This document shows, in pieces, positions 17,861-27,413 of a stretch of 64,000 nucleotides of DNA. The translations under genes were made by a program, and so were the position numbers. Numbering within the stretch: position 1 is the first letter of the stretch; each line of letters begins with the position of its first letter. The DNA is from Vibrio tubiashii. Its GTDB lineage: Bacteria; Pseudomonadota; Gammaproteobacteria; Enterobacterales; Vibrionaceae. Below the pieces are notes generated by a model. The model did not search any database. It saw nothing but the letters and a program-made list of their open reading frames with translations, and had not been told where the DNA came from. The stretch lies in NCBI RefSeq assembly GCF_028551255.1, contig NZ_CP117030.1:248001-312000 (forward strand). The letters are read 5' to 3'.

Positions 17861-18319
17861 ATGAAAATTTGGGTAGATGCGGACGCTTGTCCTGTCGTAG
17901 TACGAGACATCTTGTTTCGTGCTTCTGAGCGTACTGGAGTTGAAGTGACCTTGGTAGCTAACCAGTTTATTCGCACTCCAGCCTCACCAAAGGTAACCAT
18001 GCTACAAGTTCAAGCCGGATTTGATGTGGCTGATAATGAGATAGTAAAACGCTGCCAAACGGGTGACTTGGTGATCACCAGTGATATTCCGCTTGCGGAC
18101 GAAATCATCACCAAAGGCGGCCATGCACTGAGCTCGCGCGGTGAGTTGTTTACCAAAGAGAACATCAAATCACGTTTGAATATTCGTGATTTTATGGAGA
18201 CCATGCGTAGCAGCGGTATCCAAACAGGAGGGCCTGCGCCATTAAGTCAGGCTGATCGCCAGCAGTTTGCGAACCATCTTGATAAATGGTTGGTGCAATG
18301 GCAGCGAGCTCAAAAGTAA
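17861..18319 (+). CDS. yaiI: YaiI/YqxD-family protein (UPF0178)
   Basis: 152 residues matching the family in length and landmarks: an N-terminal [11 protein letters not shown] with the conserved acidic pair, [13 protein letters not shown] in the middle and [15 protein letters not shown] near the end. The fold is PIN-like (NYN-related), suggesting a nuclease, but no activity is established. It lies between the YbjQ-like gene and a LysR regulator nine bases downstream. Confidence 0.88.
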   Translation: MKIWVDADACPVVVRDILFRASERTGVEVTLVANQFIRTPASPKVTMLQVQAGFDVADNEIVKRCQTGDLVITSDIPLADEIITKGGHALSSRGELFTKENIKSRLNIRDFMETMRSSGIQTGGPAPLSQADRQQFANHLDKWLVQWQRAQK

Positions 18320-18328
18320 GGTTGTAAT

Positions 18329-19285
18329 ATGGCGTTAGTGAATCAACTCTCTCTGTTTATCGATGTCGTCCAGCAAGGCTCTTTTACTAAGGCTGCCGCT
18401 CTGCATGATATGGACAACTCTTCTCTATCAAAGCAGATAAAAAAACTAGAGTCTGATTTAGGCGTTCAGCTTCTTAACCGTTCGACGCGCTCATTTTCAC
18501 TAACGCCAGCAGGAGAAGAGATTCTCGAACAAGCTCATAACCTTGTGGGGACTTTGACTCACGTTCAATCAATCGCTGACTCTTATCATGCTCAGCCTAA
18601 AGGGCGAATTAGAGTGACTGCCCCGTACCATGTGGGTCAAAACTACCTTCGCCCGGTGATCAGTCAGTTTATGCAGGCATATCCAGATGTTGAGATTGAA
18701 CTGCTACTGGATGATAAACGTTCAGATATTATCTCTGACCATTTTGACGTGGCGTTTCGTTTAGGGCGCTTAGATGATTCGAGCTTAATTGCGAAAAAGA
18801 TTGCCGATATTAGGGCGGTGATCCTTGCTTCACACAGTTTTATCGAAAAGTATGGAGAGCCGTTAACCCCTGAAGAGCTAGTGAAGCTTCCTTCTGTGGT
18901 GTACAGCAACCGCTCTTTGACCGTGGATACGATGAGGCTTAGCGAGCAACCCAACTCCAGTAATATCATTAACTACAAGATGAGAGGCAAGCTCAAAGTA
19001 AATGATGTCCCGACCTTGATTGCTTCGGTTCAAGATGGGCTTGGTTATGTGACGCTTTCTTCTTCCAATCTAAACTGCTCTATTGATGAGCTAGGGCTGA
19101 AGCCGCTTCTTACGGACTATACCTTGTGTAACAAAGGACTGGCTCTTTACGCTTTATACCCTCACCGTAAGCAGACGGCACTGGTAAGAGAGTTTATTAC
19201 GGCTGTTCAACAGTATATTGGGACTCCGCCTATTTGGGAGCAGCATATTCCCAACTTTGAACATTACTATCCTGCTAAATCATAG
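18329..19285 (+). CDS. LysR-family transcriptional regulator
   Basis: 318 residues with an N-terminal HTH (FTKAAALHDMDNSSLSKQIK; LGVQLLNRSTRSFSLT) and a periplasmic-binding-protein-like effector domain (about 90-300) with GRIRVTAPYHVG at its start. It resembles the CrgA/AaeR-like branch. It begins nine bases after yaiI and may share its message; the target is unknown. The EamA exporter downstream on the same strand is one candidate. Confidence 0.82.
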   Translation: MALVNQLSLFIDVVQQGSFTKAAALHDMDNSSLSKQIKKLESDLGVQLLNRSTRSFSLTPAGEEILEQAHNLVGTLTHVQSIADSYHAQPKGRIRVTAPYHVGQNYLRPVISQFMQAYPDVEIELLLDDKRSDIISDHFDVAFRLGRLDDSSLIAKKIADIRAVILASHSFIEKYGEPLTPEELVKLPSVVYSNRSLTVDTMRLSEQPNSSNIINYKMRGKLKVNDVPTLIASVQDGLGYVTLSSSNLNCSIDELGLKPLLTDYTLCNKGLALYALYPHRKQTALVREFITAVQQYIGTPPIWEQHIPNFEHYYPAKS

Positions 19286-19555
19286 TGGCTCACTCTTGAA
19301 GTACTATCTTGTATAGCGACCATAAATGCTTTAATTCTATTCATAACCTTTTTTTAACTAAGGTTATCGTTTGCATTATTTGCCGGGTATAAAAATTTTC
19401 TAAGATATCTCGGTTAATTAGAAATATTTTACCTTTAACGGATAAGGTTTGATGTAAAAGGAAAACATTTTCTCTTAGTGATTCATTAGACTACATGCCA
19501 AATTTTTTGTGCTTCAGTGCACAGTTTTCATTTGCGTAGTTGATGAGTTATCACC

Positions 19556-20464
19556 ATGAATTCAAAGTCATTTACCTTTTTGTTGTTCCTATCGGTTTGT
19601 TTAATATGGGGGACAACTTGGTTTGCGATGGAAGTCGCGCTGCACTCCATTCCACCCATGTTTGCTACTGCTCTACGCTTTTTGCTTGCAGCTCCACTGC
19701 TTATTGTCTTAACCAAAGCATTTAACCAACCGCTGCTTTTTCCTAAGGGTAAGCGTCGTTGGATGCTGATTGTATCGATTATGTATTTTGCTATCCCGTT
19801 TACGCTGATGATTTACGGCGAGCAGTACATTTCGTCGGGTCTCGCTTCGATTATCTTTGCCAATATGCCGATTGCAGTGATGTTAACCTCTTCGCTATTT
19901 TTAGGTTTACGTTTGGAAAAGCACCAAATGTTCGGTTTAGTGTTAGCGGTGATCAGCCTATGCATCATCCTATCTAATGAAATGGAGCTTGGAGGTGAAG
20001 ATTATCTCATTGGTACCTTGTCGCTAGGTATGGCTGTTGCGATCCACGCGTTTATGTATGTCTTTGCTCAAAAGCAGTGTCGTGATGTTCAGGTTCTGAC
20101 CTATAACGCGATACCTTGTTCTATCGCTTCTCTATTTCTATTTGCGGTTTCGGCGGTCGGTGAAAACGTAGAGATTGACGCGTTCACATGCGACTCGATC
20201 TGGGCGGTTATCTATCTTGGTTTGATCGCCAGTGTTGGCGGTATCGTGGCTTACTTTAAACTGGGGCAGGTGTCGTCCCCATTTCATGCTTCAATCTGCT
20301 TTTTGATCTTCCCGATTGTCGCATTGTTTATTTCTTCTTATGTGAATGATGAAATGATCTCAGATCAGTCAGTTGTTCTGATGTTACCTCTCCTTTTTGG
20401 TATCTTGTTGACTAAAGTTCCTAAGAAGTTTTTCAAGCGCGGCCAAGAAGCGACAACCGCTTAG
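19556..20464 (+). CDS. EamA/DMT-family transporter
   Basis: 302 residues with ten predicted membrane helices in two EamA repeats (about 5-135 and 150-290). The N-terminal ICLIWGTTWFAMEVAL-type segment, seen here as VCLIWGTTWFAMEVAL, and PPMFATALRFLLAAPLL are typical of RhaT/PecM/YdcZ-like metabolite exporters. The substrate is unknown. The 270-base gap upstream is AT-rich and must hold its promoter; a strong terminator follows at 20590. Confidence 0.82.
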   Translation: MNSKSFTFLLFLSVCLIWGTTWFAMEVALHSIPPMFATALRFLLAAPLLIVLTKAFNQPLLFPKGKRRWMLIVSIMYFAIPFTLMIYGEQYISSGLASIIFANMPIAVMLTSSLFLGLRLEKHQMFGLVLAVISLCIILSNEMELGGEDYLIGTLSLGMAVAIHAFMYVFAQKQCRDVQVLTYNAIPCSIASLFLFAVSAVGENVEIDAFTCDSIWAVIYLGLIASVGGIVAYFKLGQVSSPFHASICFLIFPIVALFISSYVNDEMISDQSVVLMLPLLFGILLTKVPKKFFKRGQEATTA

Positions 20465-20589
20465 TTTGTTTTGGGTCGGAATAGATCAAAGCGGGCAGTA
20501 ATGTTTTGTTCTTACATACCGGGGGCAGCCAAGGCTTGTTTGCCTACCGAGAGACATTTGCTTATTAGGCACTCGCTTAAACAGAAAAC

Positions 20590-20630
20590 AATCGGTGTTT
20601 GGTTAAGCCAAACACCGATTTTTGTTTTTA
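20590..20630. terminator. Strong bidirectional terminator
   Basis: Perfect 13-bp stem AATCGGTGTTTGG/CCAAACACCGATT with a five-base loop, T-rich downstream and A-rich upstream. It lies between the EamA gene and the convergent SDR gene. Confidence 0.9.
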
Positions 20631-20644
20631 GTGAGTACTCTCGA

Positions 20645-21430
20645 TCAAGCTAAGCGTTCAATTGCCTCTATGACTTGTTGAACTTTTATGTCATCAAGCG
20701 CATCGACATGCGGCTCAGAGAAACGTTCGAGGTCGTTATCGAAATAGAGTCCATGCGCATTGGCAAACTCGGCTGAAAGGCTTGCTCTTACGAGTATATC
20801 GGCACCTAAGCTGAGGTCGCCGCCAGCAATACCAAACGCGTCTTTTACCATCTTGCTCCCAAGCAGCGATTTCGGATTGACGGACACAATCATAGGGCCA
20901 GTATCTTTATGAGCTAAACCTAAGTGACGAGACCACATAGTGAGCGCGAGCTTACTCTGTGCGTAGGCGTCACCATCAGCAAGCGCTTTATTGCCAATAA
21001 GAGCCTCAATGCTGACACTTCCTTGCGCGGCTGAAGATAAGTTTACTACTCGACCATCACTTGGTAGCAAAGGCAAAAGCGCTTTAGTGAGTTTATAAGG
21101 CGCAAGTGTATTGACCACAAAGCGGACATCTAAACCCTCTTCGGTACGTGGTTGTTGGGTAGAAAATACGCCCGCATTGTTAATCACCACATCGATGGTT
21201 TCAAAGTCGCTAATAAGTTGCTGGGAGAGCTTGTCTACGTCACATAAGTCAGACAGGTCCGCCACATAACTAGAGACGTTGCCAAGTTGACTTAGTGTTT
21301 CTTCTACGTGTTGCAGTTTGCTTGGATTACGGCCATGAATAAGTACGTGATGCCCTTGGCTAGTGAGCATTTTTGCAGTTTCAAAACCGATGCCATCTGT
21401 TGCGCCTGTTACGAGAATAACCTTTTGCAT
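20645..21430 (-). CDS. Short-chain dehydrogenase/reductase
   Basis: 261 residues from the ATG at 21430; an upstream in-frame ATG at 21463 adds 11 residues without a better ribosome site. Rossmann landmarks are VTGATDGIGFETA (cofactor site), VINNAGVF, VNLSSAAQG (catalytic Ser) and YAQSKLALT (Tyr and Lys of the active site). The first region has an Arg at HGRNPSKL after beta 2, which favours NADP(H). The sequence recalls the retinol dehydrogenase-like/WW-domain oxidoreductase branch; the substrate is unknown. Confidence 0.82.
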   Translation of the reverse strand: MQKVILVTGATDGIGFETAKMLTSQGHHVLIHGRNPSKLQHVEETLSQLGNVSSYVADLSDLCDVDKLSQQLISDFETIDVVINNAGVFSTQQPRTEEGLDVRFVVNTLAPYKLTKALLPLLPSDGRVVNLSSAAQGSVSIEALIGNKALADGDAYAQSKLALTMWSRHLGLAHKDTGPMIVSVNPKSLLGSKMVKDAFGIAGGDLSLGADILVRASLSAEFANAHGLYFDNDLERFSEPHVDALDDIKVQQVIEAIERLA

Positions 21431-21650
21431 TTTACTGAACCTGTCTGATGTCGATGTAGCCATTATGGGACAAATGACTCAAGACTACATTAATCGAATC
21501 TTCCGAAGATTATGGGTTAAAGCTTCCATAATCAAAGTACACTTGAACGGGAAGTTTATTGCCAGTAAGTGCGAGAGCGCACATTTCAAGGCAGTATTCG
21601 TTGCTATGGTTAAAAAATGAACAGCTAATTTCTACCATGGAGGAGTACAT

Positions 21651-21890
21651 ATGCTCGGTGAAGATCATTCTCTACTAAAAGAATTTCCTGAATATAAAGA
21701 TGCGATTCTTGCGCTTGTCGAAACCAATGAGGACTTTGCGCAGATGATGAGAAACTACAACTCATTAGATAAAGAGATTCGAACCCTTGAGTTGCGAGAC
21801 TCTCCAATTAGTGATGGAGAAATGCATCAAATGAAACATGACCGAGCCGAGATGAAAGATGCTCTCCATAGTTGGGCGAAATCCTTTTAG
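21651..21890 (+). CDS. DUF465/YdcH-family small protein
   Basis: 79 residues forming a likely helical hairpin, with the family's HSLLKEFPEYKDAI start, LDKEIR in the middle and LKD-type C-terminal basic/acidic helix (EMHQMKHDRAEMKDAL). GGAGGA gives a strong ribosome site. YdcH-type proteins are abundant and poorly understood. A terminator follows within 35 bases, so the gene is monocistronic. Confidence 0.85.
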   Translation: MLGEDHSLLKEFPEYKDAILALVETNEDFAQMMRNYNSLDKEIRTLELRDSPISDGEMHQMKHDRAEMKDALHSWAKSF

Positions 21891-21923
21891 CCCCAATTGC
21901 AGCGAAAAAACAAGTTTGATAGG

Positions 21924-21944
21924 AGCGCCAGTATGGCGCTTTTT
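21924..21944 (+). terminator. Terminator after the DUF465 gene
   Basis: AGCGCCA/TGGCGCT stem with a three-base loop followed by four Ts. Confidence 0.75.
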
Positions 21945-21945
21945 C

Positions 21946-22222
21946 ATTGATATTCATTAGGTTAAATCTCAACCTTATCCCACACTTTAGCCAGTATGAT
22001 GCTTTTCCTATACACGTAACGTCTACCACTTTTAAAGCTTAGAAAGTCACTGCTACTAAATTAATGAATGAATAAGTATCCAAGCTTAAATAGTGATTCT
22101 GTGCGTCTTATAAACTGAGACTCAAAAATTGAGTATCAGTAATTTGTTTCATAGTTAAGATTTTCCCGTCTAGATTAATCAGTGATTTCGCAGTAAGTGA
22201 GATCCGGTGACGGCAATGCCGT
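21946..22222. other. AT-rich upstream region of collagenase 1
   Basis: About 280 bases without a supported gene. It must hold the collagenase promoter, which I could not place with confidence. The regulator-type inverted repeat at 22224 lies at its downstream end. Confidence 0.5.
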
Positions 22223-22223
22223 T

Positions 22224-22238
22224 TGTATAAAATATACA
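22224..22238 (+). promoter_or_regulatory. Predicted GntR-type operator before collagenase 1
   Basis: TGTATA-AAA-TATACA, a perfect inverted repeat of two six-base arms, 17 bases upstream of the collagenase start. The same motif, with one or two changes, precedes the oppA, gntR, epimerase/dehydrogenase, reductase and deaminase genes in this window. Its position next to the ribosome site suggests repression by blocking transcription. Confidence 0.65.
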
Positions 22239-22255
22239 TAGGTAGAAGAGCTAAG

Positions 22256-24715
22256 ATGGAACTTAAAAAACTAACAATAGCAGTGGCAGGTGCTTTATTT
22301 TCTTTGAACGTGTACGCGGCGAGCGAGCCAGTGCCGCAATATGTAGACCGAAGTGTTCTGCATGACCATGAACATCATGGTGTCGAAGATCATCAACCAG
22401 ACAACGCGCCAAAGAAAACACTCACTCAAAAACCAGAGCCAACTTTTAAGATGTTTGCCGCTGCTGCAGACGAAGCAGCGGTAACCTGTGATGTAGAGAC
22501 ATTTGCTACCTCAAATAGTACAACGCTTATTTCCGCGATTACGACGCAGGGAGCGAGTTGTGTGAACAAACTTTTCTCAGCAGAAAGCCGCGTTCAAGAA
22601 ACAGCATTTGAGTCTAGCAATATGTTCAATGTCGCCAAGCACACGGTGAATGTTGCAAAAGCATATCAGGGTGGTGGAAGTGATGAGTTAGAGGCGTTGT
22701 TCCTCTTCCTGCGAGCAGGCTACTACGCTGAATTTTATAACAACAACGTGAGCTTTTTATCTTGGGTGACACCTGCGGTAAAAGAAGCGGTCGATGCTTT
22801 TGTCGCCAACGCTAACTTTTATGAAAGCAGCGATGCTCACGGTAAGGTGTTGCGCGAAGTGATCATCACAATGGATAGCGCAAGTCTTGAGCATGCCTAC
22901 CTTGATGTTATTACTCAATGGCTAAATCGCTGGAACTCAGATTACGCTCAGCATTGGTATATGCGTGATGCAGTCAATGGCGTTTTCACCGTGCTGTTCG
23001 GGGGGCAATGGAATGACCAATACGTTCAGTCGATAGGTTCGCAGACCGCTTTGGTCGACGCACTCGCTAAGGTGGCACTCAATCGAGATTCTATTACGCG
23101 AGCGGATGAGTTTATGACCGCTAACGCGGGTCGTGAAATGGCCAGATTACTAAAGTACAGTGGCACTGCGATTGAAGCGAAAGTAAAAGCTAAGGTCACC
23201 GAGGTGTTCAGCCAATACGAGATGTATGGCTATGGTGATACGGTTTGGCTCGCGACTGCTGATACTGCCTCCTATCATTCCGATTGTTCTCAATTTGGGA
23301 TCTGTAATTTTGAACAACAACTGAAATCCCTTGTGTTGGCACAAAGCTACACGTGTAGCCCAACTATTCGTATTCTGTCTCAGAATATGACCCAAACTCA
23401 GCATCAGGCTGCGTGTGAAAAAATGGGTTTTGAGGAAGGTTACTTCCATACCCGACTGGAAACTGGCAACCAGCCTGTCGCAGACGATCACAATACTCAG
23501 CTGCAGGTAAATATCTTCGATAGCAGTGACGATTACGGCAAATACGCAGGTCCTATTTTTGATATCAGCACTAACAATGGTGGCATGTATCTAGAAGGTG
23601 ACCCTTCTAAGCCGGGTAATATTCCTAACTTCATTGCTTATGAAGCGTCTTACGCTAACCCGGATCACTTCGTTTGGAACCTTGAACATGAGTATGTCCA
23701 CTACTTAGATGGGCGATTCGACATGTATGGCGACTTCAGTCATCCAACTGAAAAAGTCGTGTGGTGGAGTGAGGGTGTCGCTGAGTATGTCGCAAATGAA
23801 GACAACAATCCTAAAGCGATAGAGACAATTAAAGATGGCTCTACTTACACATTAAGCGAAATATTCGAAACCACTTATGATGGCTTCGATGTCGATCGCA
23901 TTTATCGTTGGGGTTATTTAGCCGTGAGATTTATGTTTGAACGCCACATGGATGACGTCAACCGCATGTTAGTTGAAACACGAAGCGGAAAATGGTCACA
24001 GTATAAAGTCATTATCAATCAATGGGCAGTTCAGTATCAGGCTGAGTTTGAACAGTGGCAACAACAACTGGTCAGTGGCGGTGCAGAGTCACCGACCGCG
24101 GTAATCAATGTAAGCAGTGAGGGTAAAGTCGGTGAATCCATTTCATTCAGCAGTGCAGGTAGTACAGACAAAGACGGCCAAATCACAAAATACCTCTGGG
24201 ACTTCGGTGATAGCTCGACAAGTTCCGAGGCCAATCCGTCGCACCAGTTCAACAGCGAGGGTAACTACACGGTCCGCTTAACGGTCACGGATAACGATGG
24301 AAATACCGGCACGACGACCGCTTCGATTGTGATTTCACAGCAAGGAGGTGATTCTTCGCTACCTACTGATTGTGCAGTACAAAGCAAAATCTCAGGCGGA
24401 CGATTGGTGGTAGGAGAGCCTGCATGTCTTGCGAGCCAGTCAACCATCTGGCTCAGTATCGAAGGGGTCAATGAGCATCAGTCGATGGCAATAACTTCTG
24501 CCAATGGGACAGGTGATCTTAAATTGGAATACAGCAATTTTGGATGGCCGAATGAAGCAGGATCGAACCTTCATGGATGGTCAGACAATGAAGGCAACAG
24601 TGAGTGTATCACTATCGCTGGGCAAGCCAACTACTGGGGATATTTGAAAGTTTCCGGCAATTTTGAAAATGCAGCAATAGTCGTTGATTTCGATACCTCA
24701 AGCTGTCGCCCGTAA
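22256..24715 (+). CDS. Secreted M9 collagenase with PKD domain (collagenase 1)
   Basis: 819 residues from the ATG at 22256 (AGAAGAG upstream), which gives a classical signal peptide ending near Ala 22. An upstream TTG would place extra residues before it. The M9 activator and peptidase regions span about 90-590, with the zinc site HEYVH at 478-482 and EGVAEY supplying the third ligand (Glu about 510). A PKD domain (about 610-695, ending YLWDFGDSSTS and YTVRLTVTDNDG) and a Cys-containing C-terminal domain (about 703-819) probably bind substrate. It should cleave native collagen outside the cell. It carries the perfect copy of the shared operator. Confidence 0.92.
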   Translation: MELKKLTIAVAGALFSLNVYAASEPVPQYVDRSVLHDHEHHGVEDHQPDNAPKKTLTQKPEPTFKMFAAAADEAAVTCDVETFATSNSTTLISAITTQGASCVNKLFSAESRVQETAFESSNMFNVAKHTVNVAKAYQGGGSDELEALFLFLRAGYYAEFYNNNVSFLSWVTPAVKEAVDAFVANANFYESSDAHGKVLREVIITMDSASLEHAYLDVITQWLNRWNSDYAQHWYMRDAVNGVFTVLFGGQWNDQYVQSIGSQTALVDALAKVALNRDSITRADEFMTANAGREMARLLKYSGTAIEAKVKAKVTEVFSQYEMYGYGDTVWLATADTASYHSDCSQFGICNFEQQLKSLVLAQSYTCSPTIRILSQNMTQTQHQAACEKMGFEEGYFHTRLETGNQPVADDHNTQLQVNIFDSSDDYGKYAGPIFDISTNNGGMYLEGDPSKPGNIPNFIAYEASYANPDHFVWNLEHEYVHYLDGRFDMYGDFSHPTEKVVWWSEGVAEYVANEDNNPKAIETIKDGSTYTLSEIFETTYDGFDVDRIYRWGYLAVRFMFERHMDDVNRMLVETRSGKWSQYKVIINQWAVQYQAEFEQWQQQLVSGGAESPTAVINVSSEGKVGESISFSSAGSTDKDGQITKYLWDFGDSSTSSEANPSHQFNSEGNYTVRLTVTDNDGNTGTTTASIVISQQGGDSSLPTDCAVQSKISGGRLVVGEPACLASQSTIWLSIEGVNEHQSMAITSANGTGDLKLEYSNFGWPNEAGSNLHGWSDNEGNSECITIAGQANYWGYLKVSGNFENAAIVVDFDTSSCRP

Positions 24716-24728
24716 TCATCTAACCAAA

Positions 24729-24758
24729 GAAAAAGCTCAGCAATCGCTGAGCTTTTTC
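24729..24758 (+). terminator. Terminator after collagenase 1
   Basis: Perfect 13-bp stem GAAAAAGCTCAGC/GCTGAGCTTTTTC with an AATC loop and a T run inside the 3' arm. Confidence 0.9.
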
Positions 24759-24964
24759 AGTAGAAGTTATGAACCACAGTTTATGAAAGTTTGATCTTTT
24801 GCCAGATACTTATTTATAGATTTGCTTCTTGTTGCACTTAAACAATGTCTGATTCACGAATTTGTATCGCGATTACTGCGAAATAACCATGTCATACATT
24901 CATAACATTTATGTAAAGCATATGCTCTAGATTCAAGCCTCCAAAACACAACAAGGATAACGTA

Positions 24965-26290
24965 ATGAATTTTAAGCAGTGTTCCATCGCCTTAGTCGCT
25001 CTGATGGCAAGCTCAGCTTTTGCTGACACAGATGTGTATCTCACTAACAACTCCGGCCAAGCGTTGACCATTCAAGTCAGCCATGACGGCACAGACATTC
25101 TCAAACATGGTGAAGAGTGGAAGCAGCATGTTGAAACCCTCGGACCTTGGGAAACCAAACAGGTGATGAGCTTCAACCGTTGGGAAGGGGTTAAATCCGG
25201 CAAAACCTACCGTTTTAGTACTGTTGTTTCAAACCCGGTGGGTGAAAGTGTAACGCTAAATCAGGTGATGAAAGGGCATTGGTACAACTCTTCTATTGAG
25301 TATGGTGTATCTGCGTCAGATGTTTCGCTAAGTTTGAAAGATGATCGAGATATTCACCGTTACAACAGCCAATCATTTGGAGAGCGCAGCGCTGAGCTTG
25401 CTTTTAAATCGGCTAAAACAGCTCGTTATGATGACCTTTACTACACTATCACGCCACAAAAGGTCGAAGAGCAAGTAGATAGCGATGAAAACACCCTCAA
25501 AATGATGACCTACAATATTTGGGCGCTACCTGTTATCGCTTCTCATATTGGTGATCGTTATGATCTGATCCCTGAATATGTGAAAGGTTATGACGTGTTG
25601 GCACTGCAAGAAGTATTTGCAAGTGGACGTGATGCTTTTCTGCGTGAACTGGCGAAAGAATACCCCTACCAAACCAAGATGCTCGATAAGGAGGGGATCA
25701 ACATCTACGATGGTGGCGTGATGATCGTGAGTCGCTATCCTATTGTGAATCAGGCGCAATTTGTTTTCCCTGACTGTACCGGCACGGATTGCTTTGCAGA
25801 TAAAGGTGTCAACTATGCTGAGGTGATCAAAGGTGGAAAGGCTTACCACGTATTCGCCACTCATACTGCGTCGTTTGATACCGATACAGCGAGGGATTAC
25901 CGTCAGCGTCAGTTCAAACAGATTCGCCAGTTAGCGACGTCACTCAATATTCCCAAAACAGATACTGTTGTGTACAGCGGTGATTTCAACGTCAATAAGC
26001 TGAAGTTCCCGGGTGATTACCAACAGATGATTGCCAACTTGAGCGCTATCGAGCCAACCTACTCAGGCTATACGGCGTCGACGTTTGATCCTCGAATCAA
26101 CGACTTTGCTGGTGAAGCTATGTCTGGGGGGGAAAATGTCGAGTATCTAGACTATGTGATGGTCAGTAATGAGTATCAGGTGAAGTCCTATAACGACAAC
26201 CGTGTTGATGTCCCTCGCTCAACCGACGAACGATTATGGAAACACTATAATCTGTCGGATCATTTCCCAGTGACTGCGGTAGTGAAATAA
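24965..26290 (+). CDS. Secreted sphingomyelinase C-type phosphodiesterase
   Basis: 441 residues. A signal peptide (cleavage near Ala 20), a beta-rich N-terminal domain (about 21-165) and an endonuclease/exonuclease/phosphatase-fold domain (about 175-441) are seen. Active-site motifs are MMTYNIWALP, LQEVF, GGVMIVSRYPI, FATHTAS, YSGDFNVN, LDYVMV and LSDHFPV (catalytic His). This is the pattern of bacterial neutral sphingomyelinases, often haemolytic. Its stop overlaps the ATG of the next gene (TAATG), so the two are made together. Confidence 0.88.
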   Translation: MNFKQCSIALVALMASSAFADTDVYLTNNSGQALTIQVSHDGTDILKHGEEWKQHVETLGPWETKQVMSFNRWEGVKSGKTYRFSTVVSNPVGESVTLNQVMKGHWYNSSIEYGVSASDVSLSLKDDRDIHRYNSQSFGERSAELAFKSAKTARYDDLYYTITPQKVEEQVDSDENTLKMMTYNIWALPVIASHIGDRYDLIPEYVKGYDVLALQEVFASGRDAFLRELAKEYPYQTKMLDKEGINIYDGGVMIVSRYPIVNQAQFVFPDCTGTDCFADKGVNYAEVIKGGKAYHVFATHTASFDTDTARDYRQRQFKQIRQLATSLNIPKTDTVVYSGDFNVNKLKFPGDYQQMIANLSAIEPTYSGYTASTFDPRINDFAGEAMSGGENVEYLDYVMVSNEYQVKSYNDNRVDVPRSTDERLWKHYNLSDHFPVTAVVK

Positions 26291-27258
26291 TGCTGCGTTT
26301 ATTGTCATTGGTTATGCTCGTCGCTTCGGCGAGCATTATTGGTTGGTTCGTCATTGAGGGCCCGTCTTCTTCAACAATGAATCATAACGTTAGCCCTGTA
26401 GAGTCGGCGATTGACAAAGAGAACGCGTCTCTTCCTATTGATAATCTGGCTCAACAAGACAAAGCTCCAACTCAGGCGCCATCTGCTCAGCCTAATCAGC
26501 CGAATGTGAATGAATGGGTAGCACGCTTATCAGCTTTGGAAGGGACAGCGCTAAGTCAGGAGCTCGAAGCATTCTGGCAACATTGCCTAGAATTGAACAA
26601 CTGTGAAATGCAACTGGTCTCGCTGAAATCTTTAATGACTGATTCAGGTTACTTCTTGCTGGCAAATTATCCTCAATTGAAGCAGCAATGGCATGACAGA
26701 TTAGGGAATCTAGAGTTAAACCAACTAGCAACGTTAGCCGACAAAATTACTGAGTTTAAACGTGAGGCAGAAGCGATTTGGGGTCAGCAAGCTGAAACAA
26801 TATTCGCAGATCAATTTGCGGCCTATGATTTTGCTCTCGACTCCCAAGCACTCGCTGATATCTCGCCAGACGATTACCTCGCCGAGTTCCAATCCCTTAC
26901 GCAGCGTTGGCAACAGAATTCGGCATCGGTGGGATTGGACGGTGATGTTGCCACTTTTGAAACGGCGGTTTCTCTCATTCCGGCTAGTTACAGCCAGCAG
27001 CAAAGAGATGCGGTCGTCAATCAACTAGCTGCGACTTACCTAAGCAGTGAACAAATCAATGAAATCAGCACTCGGCAGCAGCAGGTAAAGGAGCAACAAC
27101 AAGAAGTAAAAGACTATCAAAGCCAGCTTTCTGCATTGAAGTCCTCACTGAGTCAACAGCGAACTTCCACTTACAGCGCGATGACTGATTCAGATTGGAT
27201 GGCCTATTACAATGAGCAGATTAGCCAGTTTCGCATCGACTTTTTTAATTCTAAGTAA
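26290..27258 (+). CDS. Lipase-foldase-like membrane-anchored helical protein
   Basis: 322 residues: one N-terminal membrane helix (about 3-22), a Pro/Gln-rich linker (about 28-75) and a long helical remainder. EAEAIWGQQAETIFADQF and the C-terminal segment with YLSSEQINEI followed by Gln/Lys coils resemble lipase-specific foldases (LifO/LimK). The Lif signature R-x-x-F-D-Y-x-L-S-A-x-G-E is not recognisable. It overlaps the sphingomyelinase stop by one base, so a role in folding or export of that enzyme is a fair inference. An unrelated coiled-coil protein is the alternative. Confidence 0.55.
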   Translation: MLRLLSLVMLVASASIIGWFVIEGPSSSTMNHNVSPVESAIDKENASLPIDNLAQQDKAPTQAPSAQPNQPNVNEWVARLSALEGTALSQELEAFWQHCLELNNCEMQLVSLKSLMTDSGYFLLANYPQLKQQWHDRLGNLELNQLATLADKITEFKREAEAIWGQQAETIFADQFAAYDFALDSQALADISPDDYLAEFQSLTQRWQQNSASVGLDGDVATFETAVSLIPASYSQQQRDAVVNQLAATYLSSEQINEISTRQQQVKEQQQEVKDYQSQLSALKSSLSQQRTSTYSAMTDSDWMAYYNEQISQFRIDFFNSK

Positions 27259-27413
27259 TTGTTAAATAAGTGTTTAATGAAAACGATTGCTATTTGAACA
27301 GAGAGCGAAATTTTTGAATGGGAGTCTAAAAGGCTTCTGATATGTTTTTAGTTAATATATTGATTGTTGTTATAACGCGCCTGCCATTTATCAATAAAAA
27401 CAGGGTGTTGCAA

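Noticed and set aside
21363..21620. An 85-residue plus-strand frame upstream of the DUF465 gene
   Set aside because: It begins within the SDR gene on the opposite strand and looks like a shadow; no ribosome site.
27270..27330. A possible Fur box upstream of collagenase 2 (AATGAAAACGATTGCTATTT region)
   Set aside because: Too few matches to the 19-base consensus and no iron-related context.
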